DNA of 61,807 nucleotides from an uncultured Prevotella sp. (GTDB taxonomy: Bacteria; Bacteroidota; Bacteroidia; Bacteroidales; Bacteroidaceae): positions 1 to 61,807 of the forward strand of contig CAMVUM010000017.1 of assembly GCA_947170725.1 (NCBI GenBank), written 5' to 3'. Positions 1-9,111 of the stretch are shown here, piece by piece. Position numbers and translations under genes: made by a program. Positions within the stretch are counted from its first letter, which is position 1; the number at the start of each line of letters is the position of its first letter. The notes beneath the pieces were generated by a model. That model worked only from the letters and a program-made list of their open reading frames with translations. It was not told where the DNA came from and did no database searches.

Positions 1-27
1 TTTCCCGTCATTTTCCACACTCACACA

Positions 28-408
28 TTATGCTCGTTTCGTTTTCATGCCCGTAGCCGTGTCTATAGCCGCAGAGGTTGCATGAGGAAACAGCGATATG
101 AAATTCACGAAGTTCTGTTCCATAAACTCATGATTATGACATGCCGCTGTATCGGAAAAGTCCATGGCATCCCAGAAGTGCTCCATGACATATGCCGCCC
201 GTTCTTGAGGATTTGTCAGAGTGCGAGGCACTTCCGGCAACGGCAATGTGAGTGTTATGCTATCATCAGAACAGGCACCTTTTTGATTTATTTGAGCCGA
301 CCATATTGTAAAATCAGTACAGGCTGTTGTTGCATGAACTGAAGAGACTGATGTCATTGTCAATACTATCAGAATAAAAACATTATATAATCTCATGTAG
401 CCCATCAA
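28..408 (-). CDS. Short DUF5106-like secreted protein, last gene of the fimbrial run
   Basis: The first 26 or so residues are a hydrophobic signal peptide (start at 408 or, more naturally, at the Met five codons on, 396). Residues about 55-95 carry LPEVPRTLTNPQERAAYVM and FWDAMDFSDTA, which match my memory of the start of DUF5106, a domain that in Bacteroidota usually precedes a thioredoxin fold. Family members continue for well over 100 more residues, but this frame stops about 20 residues after the recognisable part. It is therefore truncated, frameshifted, or a stand-alone short form; the other frames in the remaining 27 bases give no obvious continuation. It follows the DUF4906 gene by 24 bp on the same strand and may be co-transcribed. 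Function unknown. Confidence 0.55.
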   Translation of the reverse strand: MMGYMRLYNVFILIVLTMTSVSSVHATTACTDFTIWSAQINQKGACSDDSITLTLPLPEVPRTLTNPQERAAYVMEHFWDAMDFSDTAACHNHEFMEQNFVNFISLFPHATSAAIDTATGMKTKRA

Positions 409-432
409 GATATAGCGTATACAGGTAATGGA

Positions 433-3315
433 TCAGTTGTCATACACACGTCTGAGGAAACACAGGTCTGACTGCGTTCTTTCTTTTTGTATGCCGTCCG
501 GTCCCGGATGGTTTTCTGCATTAGGAGCATATACACGTTCTGTGGTATATGACTGGAATCCGAACGTCATATAGTTTATATCAAAAGCATATTCATATAC
601 AGGAACGTTGTTTTTTATATCAACCTGCTTCCTCTGGTCATACCAATAGATTGCTCCAGGCTCTTCCCATAGATCATAGTAGCAGGGGAGCTTTTTGGCA
701 GTTTCTTCATTCATCTCACCGATACGGTCTGCATATTTCAACTCTCCCCAATAGTTTGCTTGCAATCCTCCAGGCTTACATGTTGAATAGCTCATGTAAT
801 CTCGATATTGCCGTCGTCCGTGTCCGGTGTTTCCTATTGGAAAGAAAAGATGGTTTCCTGTTGTCTTATCGCATATAAAGCATCCGCGCATACCTTTTTC
901 TTCACCCTCGTTCGTGTAAGTGTTTGTAACGGTGTTTTTAGACAACGTCTTTGTACATTCGTCACCATACATCACACCATAGAATCTATCGTATGTCACA
1001 GTATCATTGATACTTGCCCATTCGTCGTATGTCGCTACATGCGAATTACCCTTTTTCATCATACTGCTGGTAAATCCATTGATATCAGCAAGCGAACCGA
1101 CAAATGTCTCTTTTGCGTCCTTGGTATCTCCGTTGTCATCTGTTAAGTAGACATCAAACGATTTATAGAAAGCTTCTTTACGGAAGCCATATCCTTCTTT
1201 CAGATTGTTTGATGACTTGTAGGCTATTGTCGAACATCCGAATTTAAACATAGAACCTTCCAACAACGGGTTTGCTTCATCCACTCCGCAGTATTTCACA
1301 TTGCTCATGTGCCATTTGTTCTTACCCATCTGTACGGGCCCCATACCCTGACTCACAAGTATCACATGCGGACAGGTGTTGTTGTGAAATGTTATTTCTA
1401 TCAGTCCGAAGCGGCATCCTTCAGTGGTTGAAACCGGCTTATAGTCGAATTCAACTTTAGAGCCGGTACCGCCGGTGACAGGAGCGGTTCCCCATGTATC
1501 TGACTCAATGTCCTTGATACGTACCCATTCAGCCCCCTTCGTAATACGTGCAGTCCATGGGCCGTCGGATATGACGTCCTCGAAAACTTCGGCCACGGTG
1601 GGACGCGAATTAGAGTTCATCAGTGTCACGCGGAATTCTTTCTCCGAATTTCCCGCACGCCAGATTCCTTTCGGATTCACAAGTCGTCTCACCTGTATCA
1701 CATCTACAGTATCTTTGACTGTCACATTTTTATCATTGACATCAATCATCGTTGCCGTGAGCACAACCTTCGCATAACGTCTTCGTCCCACATAATAATT
1801 GTTGCCTGAGAAACTTCCTCCGAGGTTCAAAGGTCTTGTATATACAGGAACGCGGAAGCGGTATACGGAGTCGTTGCTTTCTACTGGAGTTTCAAATTTT
1901 TTATTTGAGACGTACTTCTGATCTGGTGAAGGGAGCGCAGTGTTCGGCACCAGCTCCATAGACAAGAAACCGTTGTAAAGTTCCGGTTTGACATTGTTAT
2001 AAGGATGGTCATAGTATCCCCAGTCATTTTTAATTATTTCCGCCTCGAGCGATTGCATCTTCATTCCCTTGGCATGATATATAGTTACCGGAATATTGAG
2101 GCCTTCGTTTGACAGATACGATATATACATCGGATTGGGCACCACGATTTCCGGTGGTTCCGGTTCGTAGTCATATTCTATATGCCAGTCAGGGTCGTTG
2201 GCGTCTTTATTGAACACGAGTGTCAGCTTATAGTGGGTGTTGCGCTCGGCATTGAAATCATCGGTCATGTTCTTTCCCAGCATACACCGGTATATAATCT
2301 TTCCCGACGAAGGGTTGAGATTCGAATTATTCACATAATATCCCTCCACTTCTATGTATGTTCCGCACATCACGCTGTCCTTCCTTTCGAAGTTGTTGTA
2401 AAGATGTTTATTGGCGTGCTTGCCCTGCATGTTCTCATAGAAGAACAGGCTCGGAGCGTTGTCGGAGTGATTGCCGTAATAGTTTACACCTCGTCCACAT
2501 GCCAGACGCAGCCAAGTTTCGTGGTCTTTTTCGAAATCGTCGCCTTTACCATATTGTATGGTATCTCCGTCCGTAAGCGTATTTTCATCAGTGGGTGTAT
2601 TGTTGCTTACAAGTCTACACTCTGTAGGAATATCCTTTATGCGGGCCGACTTGATATATATATATATGTTTTCGTTAAGTCTTTTGGCATCAAATGCTAT
2701 TGTCACTTTCGACGCGGCACGCCTCACCCATGAGTGTAACTTCATTGAGGCCTTGTTTAAGGCAACCGTGGGGGCGTCTCCCTTTGCAAATGCCATATTG
2801 CCGTCTTCAACGAAATATCCCGACATCTGATTGTTTGCAACCACATTGTCCGATTGCCAGTTCAGAGTGATGTCTTTAAACGTTCTCTCATTCTTTATTT
2901 CTTCATCACCGCTCATATCGCCCATGTTCACAGCTGCATATATGCGATATGCTCCGTATGGAATGGCGCACTCGAAGTCGGCATGTTGCGTCTGTGTCTC
3001 TTCTCCGGCAAAATCTCTCGGCTGTGTAGTTATCGTCAGTTCGCTTTGTGGCAGATATCTACAGCCGCCAAGAGTACTGTCAGGCCTATACCATACCACA
3101 AAAACATTTTCAATGTCCTTTATCGCATCGCCCGACGTGCTGCGCGTTCCACCGAGGTTAACCCCTGACGGTTTATATTCAATGCTCAAAGCCACACGGC
3201 TTTCGCCTTCGCCAAACGGGCCATAGGATTCCAACGGCAATTCATCGGAGCAGGCCGCTATAGACATTGCGGCCGCAAGTGCAATCAATATACGATATGT
3301 CAGTTTGCAAATCAT
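433..3315 (-). CDS. DUF4906-type fimbrial tip/adhesin lipoprotein, 960 aa
   Basis: A large exported lipoprotein: the signal peptide ends at Cys22 (SIAAC) and is followed by acidic residues, as in Bacteroidota surface lipoproteins. The N-terminal half has FimB/Mfa2-like beta-sandwich character (VFVVWYRPDST, then AYRIYAAVNMG, then KASMKLHSWVRRAASKVTI). The middle (WHIEYDYEPEPPEIVVPNP) is the stretch I associate with DUF4906. The last 300 residues are rich in Gly, Trp, Tyr and Cys (GCFICDKTTGNHLFFPIGN near 790, ending in CFLRRVYDN), resembling a FISUMP or C-type-lectin-like fold. In P. gingivalis the large accessory proteins downstream of mfa1/mfa2 sit at the fimbrial tip, and that role is inferred here from order and size. 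It lies 53 bp after the preceding subunit gene. Confidence 0.75.
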   Translation of the reverse strand: MICKLTYRILIALAAAMSIAACSDELPLESYGPFGEGESRVALSIEYKPSGVNLGGTRSTSGDAIKDIENVFVVWYRPDSTLGGCRYLPQSELTITTQPRDFAGEETQTQHADFECAIPYGAYRIYAAVNMGDMSGDEEIKNERTFKDITLNWQSDNVVANNQMSGYFVEDGNMAFAKGDAPTVALNKASMKLHSWVRRAASKVTIAFDAKRLNENIYIYIKSARIKDIPTECRLVSNNTPTDENTLTDGDTIQYGKGDDFEKDHETWLRLACGRGVNYYGNHSDNAPSLFFYENMQGKHANKHLYNNFERKDSVMCGTYIEVEGYYVNNSNLNPSSGKIIYRCMLGKNMTDDFNAERNTHYKLTLVFNKDANDPDWHIEYDYEPEPPEIVVPNPMYISYLSNEGLNIPVTIYHAKGMKMQSLEAEIIKNDWGYYDHPYNNVKPELYNGFLSMELVPNTALPSPDQKYVSNKKFETPVESNDSVYRFRVPVYTRPLNLGGSFSGNNYYVGRRRYAKVVLTATMIDVNDKNVTVKDTVDVIQVRRLVNPKGIWRAGNSEKEFRVTLMNSNSRPTVAEVFEDVISDGPWTARITKGAEWVRIKDIESDTWGTAPVTGGTGSKVEFDYKPVSTTEGCRFGLIEITFHNNTCPHVILVSQGMGPVQMGKNKWHMSNVKYCGVDEANPLLEGSMFKFGCSTIAYKSSNNLKEGYGFRKEAFYKSFDVYLTDDNGDTKDAKETFVGSLADINGFTSSMMKKGNSHVATYDEWASINDTVTYDRFYGVMYGDECTKTLSKNTVTNTYTNEGEEKGMRGCFICDKTTGNHLFFPIGNTGHGRRQYRDYMSYSTCKPGGLQANYWGELKYADRIGEMNEETAKKLPCYYDLWEEPGAIYWYDQRKQVDIKNNVPVYEYAFDINYMTFGFQSYTTERVYAPNAENHPGPDGIQKERTQSDLCFLRRVYDN

Positions 3316-3368
3316 AATCTGGCAAATTCCTGAATAAATATTTTTTCAACACAAGAGTCACTGTTCCA

Positions 3369-4526
3369 TCAGTCGCGACCGAACACCGGATCAAGTATTA
3401 CGACCTCATACGGATATACATCGAGCGATATTTCAGGTTGGGCATTCTCGTCGGCTTTTGAAATATTGAACCGGTAGTAATAGTTCCGGCGAATGTCTAT
3501 TTCTCCGTCACCATCCTGATATTTGTCGCCGGCATTGTAGTCTCTGAAATCAATCTTGTATTTCTTATCTATCCGCTCGTCAAACTCAACCCATATCTCG
3601 GCAGCTGAATCAGCCTTACCACTTCCGTTTACGGTATTGCGGTATTCAGGCAGATAGATTATGAAACGGCCGTCCGGAGTCGGGGCAAACTCAATAGTGT
3701 CATTTACGGTTGCAATATCAGTCACATGAATATCGCTGGTGTAGTCGAGGTCATAGTTATGTTTAACGTATCCATCCTCATCATATACATTTTGCGGAGC
3801 ACAATATCCGCCGTCGGCATAGCGGTATATCGACACACGGCCGAGTGTCCACCACTTTTGGTTGCAACTCACCTCAACTTTGGCCATGGCCCGAAGCAGA
3901 TGGATTGTACCTATGAATGTTGCGGAACCTGGTCTGAAAACAATATCGTCACATTGCTTTATGCCAAACATGGGTATCGCGTTTGATGCCGACAGAACGA
4001 ATGGCGCGTTATAGGCATAACGGCTCGTGGAGGCTCTACACACGTCGTCTATTGTCGAAACGCCCTCCTTCAGGTCTACAGGATATGAAGGCCAGTTGGC
4101 CAGCATCATTACTTTGAAACTCGATGGCAGTGGCGCCGACAGTTTTCCTGTCAGTTCGTATATTTTAGCCTTCGTACCGTCGTTACCGTCTATGGGAATA
4201 AGACGTTCGGGGGTCAGTGTGGCTATATATTTATTGTCAACACCGAAAATCAAGACACGGTAACTTCCAGTATTTATATAGTTCTCATAGGGAGTTTCCC
4301 TGCCATCATCATAGTTTCCGGACGGTGTGGCCCTTGTTGCAGCCGTTTCAGGATTTCCGAGTGAGATGTGCAGGCTTATCTGTGTTTCGCTTTTCGTTTC
4401 AGACGTATATGACATCCCCCCGTCGTCACTGCCGGAGCATGCGACCATTGCCATCATGCTGCAGACTGTCAGCACGATGAAAGCCACATTGCGGCCAACG
4501 GTTTGTATGTCGTATTTGCCTCTCAT
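3369..4526 (-). CDS. Minor fimbrial subunit lipoprotein (Mfa-like)
   Basis: 385 residues. The signal peptide ends in MVAC at about residue 30, followed by SGSDDGG, typical of a lipid-anchored surface protein. Residues about 90-165 (YRVLIFGVDNKYIA, then SFKVMMLANWP) and the later LLRAMAKVEVSC follow the pattern of FimB/Mfa2-family fimbrial accessory proteins, in which a pilin-like beta-sandwich carries a short coordinate-bearing strand. The position, third subunit after the major fimbrillin and before the big DUF4906 protein, resembles Mfa3/Mfa4 of P. gingivalis. No enzyme motif is visible. It starts 23 bp after the Mfa2-like gene and is surely in the same transcript. Exact subfamily not determined. 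Confidence 0.75.
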   Translation of the reverse strand: MRGKYDIQTVGRNVAFIVLTVCSMMAMVACSGSDDGGMSYTSETKSETQISLHISLGNPETAATRATPSGNYDDGRETPYENYINTGSYRVLIFGVDNKYIATLTPERLIPIDGNDGTKAKIYELTGKLSAPLPSSFKVMMLANWPSYPVDLKEGVSTIDDVCRASTSRYAYNAPFVLSASNAIPMFGIKQCDDIVFRPGSATFIGTIHLLRAMAKVEVSCNQKWWTLGRVSIYRYADGGYCAPQNVYDEDGYVKHNYDLDYTSDIHVTDIATVNDTIEFAPTPDGRFIIYLPEYRNTVNGSGKADSAAEIWVEFDERIDKKYKIDFRDYNAGDKYQDGDGEIDIRRNYYYRFNISKADENAQPEISLDVYPYEVVILDPVFGRD

Positions 4527-4549
4527 TTCTCTATCGTTGTATTGGGTGC

Positions 4550-5593
4550 TTAAAGTTCAGTATCCTGAAACACCACTTTCCATGAGTTTATATATATGTA
4601 TGAATTCATCCAACTTCCGTCTTTGTCCAAAAAGAACACCATATCGTACACATCCTGACGGTCGAGATATTCCTGATCGGACATGTTGCGGTTGTAGTAG
4701 CCTTTCACGAGCAAGGCATAATCTATCAACGGTATTGACAATACGGTTTCATCGGTTTCATTGTTCGTTACTGTGAGCCGCACATCACACCCCTTTACCA
4801 GACGCGCCACGGTCAGTTCCGCCACAACGGCACTGTAGGCAGTGATTGCTGCCTGACGTGTCTGCGACTCCACTGACATTCCGAAATCAGCCGAGGCGGA
4901 TTCCGTATGCCAGGCTTTATATATGATTGGTTCGTCAGCAATGAGCGAATTGTCCCAGTCCATAATGCCGTTGTCGGCGGTGATGGAGAATGAGAAAATA
5001 TCCTTGTCAATCGGATCTCCCGAAAGATTTTGCAGCACTATACGCACATTGTTCGTATTCTTCACCAATGGCATGGTGTAGGTGTATGTTCCTTCTTCGC
5101 TGCCAAGCGTCTGCTTTTCCAGTCGTCCGTAGAACAGACGATCTATGTCTTCATCTACAAAAGCCGTGCCGTCGGCGGTCTGTTGGCGATTGAGCCGGCA
5201 AGTCAGTCCGCGCCCTTTAAGACTTCTGTTCACGTCAAACGAACCCTTATCGTCCGTGCCGCACCAAGCCATCATGCTGTATTCTCCCGGTTGAATATCA
5301 CCGTCTATCTCCATGGCATAGTCATCTGCCGACAGTGCGTCGCCCCTTTCCGTTCGTTGCCACACAACGTTATCGTCAGCGTCAAGCAGATAGAGTGTCA
5401 CCATGTTCACCTCATGCGCAAAAGCGTCGGCAAACTTCATGTTGTAGTCATATCTGAACTTAACCCTATAGTGGATTGAGCAGTCGCCCTCATCGTCGTA
5501 GATGACGCTGTCGCAAGAACACATTGCCATGCAAGCCAAGGCAAAAGCCAGTATGATCCTGCCCGTTTTCAGTCCATAAGACTGTATGTCCAT
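4550..5593 (-). CDS. FimB/Mfa2 family fimbrial anchor lipoprotein
   Basis: Recognisable FimB/Mfa2 protein: a lipobox (CMAMCSCDS), then the signature of a basic cytosine-like spacing DDEGDCSIHYRVKFRYDYN followed by HEVNMVTLYLLDADDNVVW and PGEYSMMAWCG. In P. gingivalis FimB and Mfa2 anchor the shaft in the outer membrane and limit its length. I chose the Met at 5593 because the open frame upstream to 5659 adds 22 polar residues (Thr- and Lys-rich) before an otherwise normal signal peptide. The product is then 347 residues, close to family length. It follows the major fimbrillin gene after an unusually long gap of about 280 bp that contains a hairpin at 5782-5816. Confidence 0.88.
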   Translation of the reverse strand: MDIQSYGLKTGRIILAFALACMAMCSCDSVIYDDEGDCSIHYRVKFRYDYNMKFADAFAHEVNMVTLYLLDADDNVVWQRTERGDALSADDYAMEIDGDIQPGEYSMMAWCGTDDKGSFDVNRSLKGRGLTCRLNRQQTADGTAFVDEDIDRLFYGRLEKQTLGSEEGTYTYTMPLVKNTNNVRIVLQNLSGDPIDKDIFSFSITADNGIMDWDNSLIADEPIIYKAWHTESASADFGMSVESQTRQAAITAYSAVVAELTVARLVKGCDVRLTVTNNETDETVLSIPLIDYALLVKGYYNRNMSDQEYLDRQDVYDMVFFLDKDGSWMNSYIYINSWKVVFQDTEL

Positions 5594-5781
5594 TCGTGCC
5601 ACTTTCGTTATTGTTTTCGTTGTTTGATTATATATAGTGGTATGCGTCTGTTTTCGCACGCAGTATTTTCATCTTTGGAGGGATGCCGGCCGTGATCGCT
5701 TCATACAGCCTTTATCCGTGGTCCGTCCTTTCTTTGCACCGGAACGGAAGTGCCTCGGGTCGAGATAAGAACTGCTTCCTG

Positions 5782-5816
5782 CGGACATAGGGTGCCATTC
5801 CGACAACCTATGTCCG
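5782..5816 (-). promoter_or_regulatory. Hairpin between major fimbrillin and anchor genes
   Basis: Perfect 10-bp inverted repeat (CGGACATAGG / CCTATGTCCG) with a 15-nt loop, in the 278-bp gap downstream of the fimbrillin gene and upstream of the Mfa2-like gene. On the minus strand no T-run follows it, so it is a poor intrinsic terminator. A partial block or an RNA end that stabilises the fimbrillin message would explain how shaft protein can exceed anchor protein, but this is inference. Confidence 0.5.
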
Positions 5817-5871
5817 TATTTCAGGAATGCAGTGTTATTTTTTTATATATATACTTGTTTAAATATTGGAA

Positions 5872-7623
5872 TTAGAGTTCCACGTTCTGATCCACAATTT
5901 TCCAAGAGAGAATATTGATTTGTGCGCCAACATAATAGAACTTCTCAGGATCCTCGTTCGGAATGATAACTTCGTTGGGATCGAAGATACCCACACCGGG
6001 GTTCTCCAGCTTGTTCACATTCACTACATAGTGGTGGTTGCGAACTACACCGTATTTGCCCTCAGGGATAATGGTTTTTCCATCAACTTCTTCGTTCTTG
6101 TTGTTGTTGAGGTGTTCGATGGGGATGTTGTAGTACATCAGACCGCCTTTGTATCCTGTAGCATTTCCTGACTCTTCGGCCAAATCGTTTGCAAAAGCTT
6201 TCAAGTCTTCTTCAGACAGAGGATTTCCTTTTGAATCAGTGAATGTCTTTCCGGTTTCGCTTTTAAGAACGACCTTCACCTTGCCGTTACCAGCGCTTGC
6301 CAGTTCAACGAACGAAGAGTCTATCTGAACATAACGAGCAGCCTCATCGTCGCTACCGTTATCGTAGTAGACGTTCAGCTTATTAGCTCTATCCAGTGAA
6401 GCGATAATATAGTTGCGGAAGTGACCTTCATTGAAGAGCATACCATTGTAGCGTACCAAATTGAGCGGTTTGCCGTTCTTGTCGCAGATCTCAGCCTTAA
6501 GCAGGATGCTTGTCACGGCATTGTTCAGGTGTGAAGAAACGATTTCACTCGTGTTGGTGTTCTCGGGGCAATAAGCGCTCTCGCCAACATTGCTGATGTT
6601 GGAATCCAGGTTATAGTAGTTGAGCAGGTTCGACGCATTCACATCGCTGGCGTTTACAGGAAAACCGTTCTTTCCATAGACCCATGATGCGCCCCAATAG
6701 CTACGGTGGAAGTCATTGCTGTTCCATACAAATCCAAGTTTATCATTGGACCATGTCTCGTCAAGGTGCTTCATCATATACGAATGCTTGGCTGTAGCGT
6801 TGAGCTTCCATCCCAGGATGTTGACATAAAGCACCTCTGAACCTATTGTATTGTCAAGTTCGTTGTCCTCACCGGCAACTGTGGCCTTAATGGGATAAAG
6901 AGTCTTTCCGTCTACCTTTATGGCGCCTTCTCCGAGAGCCTGAGCAATGTTAAGAGTGACTTTGGCAGCCAGACGCTCAACATATATCTCTACCGGCTTC
7001 AGGTTTTCGTCTTTCAAGTTGATTGGCTCTTCAGAGAAATTGCTCTCAGAAAGCTCTGTAACGAAATACTTGCCTTCAAGATTTGCCTGATTTGCCACAC
7101 TCGTTGTGCTCATCGCAAATCCGTTTTCTGTTATGATACCGGTTGTATCGGCATCAGCGAGCTTGGTGAGCATATCGTCGAGATTCTGGCCAGGAACGAA
7201 CTTAGAGTCTTTGTTGAGAACCGTTACAAGATACTGGGGATATGTCTTGCCGGTAAGTCCCTTGAGGATAATGGTTGTATTCGATCTGAACTCGATGTTC
7301 TCGTCCGGGTTTGTATCAGATTCTTTACCGCCGTTCCATACTTCTGCCTCTGACACGTATACTCCGTTTTTGTCGTAGAAGTAGAAGTGGGCTGTAGAAA
7401 CTTTCTTTTCGGCTTCTGTGCCATATTCAAATTCGTTGTCTGGTGAAGAGGCACGCGTTCCACCTGAAGCGGCGTCAGAGAGGATAATGTTCATGTAGGC
7501 CGCGTCACCAGTGAACACTTTTGGAGTTTCCTGCTCCTGCTGCACCATTACTGCCTCATCGCTTGAACATGCATAAAAAGCTGTACATGCAAGCATACTG
7601 AAAAATAAATTTTTCATTTTCAT
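5872..7623 (-). CDS. Major fimbrillin, Mfa1-type
   Basis: 583-residue lipoprotein. The signal peptide ends at Cys19 (FYAC), the N-terminal domain opens with AAYMNIILSD, and Arg57 in SGGTRASS sits where P. gingivalis fimbrillins are cut by Arg-gingipain before donor-strand polymerisation. The C-terminus (GVGIFDPNEVIIPNEDPE and then INILSWKIVDQNVEL) is the characteristic Mfa1 C-terminal strand that ends major shaft proteins. It probably forms the fimbrial shaft on the cell surface. It lies directly after the DUF3868 gene (44 bp) and ahead of the anchor gene. Which protease would activate it here cannot be seen in the window. Confidence 0.9.
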   Translation of the reverse strand: MKMKNLFFSMLACTAFYACSSDEAVMVQQEQETPKVFTGDAAYMNIILSDAASGGTRASSPDNEFEYGTEAEKKVSTAHFYFYDKNGVYVSEAEVWNGGKESDTNPDENIEFRSNTTIILKGLTGKTYPQYLVTVLNKDSKFVPGQNLDDMLTKLADADTTGIITENGFAMSTTSVANQANLEGKYFVTELSESNFSEEPINLKDENLKPVEIYVERLAAKVTLNIAQALGEGAIKVDGKTLYPIKATVAGEDNELDNTIGSEVLYVNILGWKLNATAKHSYMMKHLDETWSNDKLGFVWNSNDFHRSYWGASWVYGKNGFPVNASDVNASNLLNYYNLDSNISNVGESAYCPENTNTSEIVSSHLNNAVTSILLKAEICDKNGKPLNLVRYNGMLFNEGHFRNYIIASLDRANKLNVYYDNGSDDEAARYVQIDSSFVELASAGNGKVKVVLKSETGKTFTDSKGNPLSEEDLKAFANDLAEESGNATGYKGGLMYYNIPIEHLNNNKNEEVDGKTIIPEGKYGVVRNHHYVVNVNKLENPGVGIFDPNEVIIPNEDPEKFYYVGAQINILSWKIVDQNVEL

Positions 7624-7667
7624 AATTTTTTTTTTAAGATGTTGTTATATCAAATATTAAATCTTTT

Positions 7668-9104
7668 TTATTCCCTGCGGCGGCCCTTGTCAAGCTCTTC
7701 AAGCGTAACGGCTGCCTGTTTCAGCCCGGCCATGCTTGCCTGTTTGAGATAGATGCGTGCCGTCTCGTAGTCTTCCCGGCGTATGGCTATGGCACCACGG
7801 GCATACAGTGCTTCCGGCGAGTTGCCGGCTTTTCTGATGTAACGGTCCGCTCCAACCATGTCATTGCGTCTCATGGAGGCGTTGGCGGCATTGAGATTGG
7901 CTATAGTATCTTCCGGATACATACGCACTGCGGTTTCAAAAACCTCTGCAAACTCGTCTGTGCCGGGTTCCAGTTCCTGTGCCACGATGTAGAATTCGTT
8001 GAGACTCAGGTTTTGCGGTTTTGTCTGCATTATGCGTCTGATCTCCTCAATATCGCTGTATGAACGTATGTCATAGGCTATTCGATAATCCGTACGACGC
8101 AGCGCAGGATAGCAGTTCTGCAACAGGAACTTATAGTCTGCCGGATACAGGCGCTTAATCTTCGCCTCTTTTGCGTCCGGTTCCATGTCGCTGTCTATCA
8201 GTGTCAGTATCTCTTCGCGGTGGTCAATGTTCGACAACTCAACGTAGCGGCGCAGTCCCTGCCAGTTTTCCGGTTCATAGTCTGTTGTTATCACGTTGTT
8301 GTCAAACTTATATAATTGCTGTATGTAGCGTTTGATGGCTTCTGTTCTTCCTCGGGCCAAATCGGTATTGTGGCGGTATGGACTCTCGGGCGAGGCATAT
8401 CCTTTGAGCCACACCTGAGTGATGGTCACGTCGGCATCTTTACGTACGGAGTCGATAGTGGCCTGAATCTTTGCCAGCTCTGTTGTGTTTCTGCGGTATT
8501 CGGGATAAATGACCGTCTTGTCTACGGGGAAGTCAACGAAAGCCGAGCCTTCAAGCGACCTGGTCTTCACCTTGTCGGCTTCCGGTTTTACATATACCAG
8601 GTCCGGGAAAAAGGATTCACGGTGGTGGCCCAGTATTCCGTCTTGTTCCGCAACAATGCTGTTGCAGCATCCCCAGTCACTGCGGTGAAGAGCCAGTGTC
8701 GAATTATTCATCCACTTGCCGTATGGCACTATGCAGCGGTAGGACATGGTGTCCGGACGACTCTTTGCACGATATACGGTCTCATCGCTTCCGGAGAGCA
8801 TGCTTTCGCCGTTGCGTACGTAGAAATAGAAGCGGCGGCGGCCATAAATGCCTACTGAGGGCAGTTCAATCGAATCGGTTCCATTGGTTATGCGCGGAGT
8901 GAGCAGTACGGCACGGTTGGCGTCTACGTCAAGACCAGACATATCAATATCCATGTCTACCACCATCAGATCGCCATTACGTCCTGTCTTCAGACCGTCT
9001 ACGGCAACACCGTCGACAATGGTGGTTTTCTGTGCCGGTGCCTGAAGAAAAATCCCCATGGCAACAGTTATCGTAAATATAATCTTTCTCATTTCTTTCA
9101 GCAT
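7668..9104 (-). CDS. DUF3868 domain protein with OmpA-like C-terminal region
   Basis: 478 residues with an N-terminal signal peptide ending LQAPAQ. Residues 25-130 (TTIVDGVAVDGLKTGRNG, then SVGIYGRRRFYFYVRNG) match DUF3868. Residues about 235-290 (VTITQVWLKGYASPESPYR and NTDLARGRTEAIKRYI) are OmpA-like peptidoglycan-binding motifs. Beyond about 370 there are helix-turn-helix repeats of TPR flavour. DUF3868 genes accompany DUF3575 and fimbrillin genes in many Bacteroidales fimbrial loci, and a role in assembly or envelope anchoring is inferred. The listed ATG is 7 bp after the DUF3575 stop; an ATG four codons later (9092) gives a more conventional signal peptide (MRKIIFTITV). Confidence 0.85.
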   Translation of the reverse strand: MLKEMRKIIFTITVAMGIFLQAPAQKTTIVDGVAVDGLKTGRNGDLMVVDMDIDMSGLDVDANRAVLLTPRITNGTDSIELPSVGIYGRRRFYFYVRNGESMLSGSDETVYRAKSRPDTMSYRCIVPYGKWMNNSTLALHRSDWGCCNSIVAEQDGILGHHRESFFPDLVYVKPEADKVKTRSLEGSAFVDFPVDKTVIYPEYRRNTTELAKIQATIDSVRKDADVTITQVWLKGYASPESPYRHNTDLARGRTEAIKRYIQQLYKFDNNVITTDYEPENWQGLRRYVELSNIDHREEILTLIDSDMEPDAKEAKIKRLYPADYKFLLQNCYPALRRTDYRIAYDIRSYSDIEEIRRIMQTKPQNLSLNEFYIVAQELEPGTDEFAEVFETAVRMYPEDTIANLNAANASMRRNDMVGADRYIRKAGNSPEALYARGAIAIRREDYETARIYLKQASMAGLKQAAVTLEELDKGRRRE

Positions 9105-9111
9105 GTGTTTT

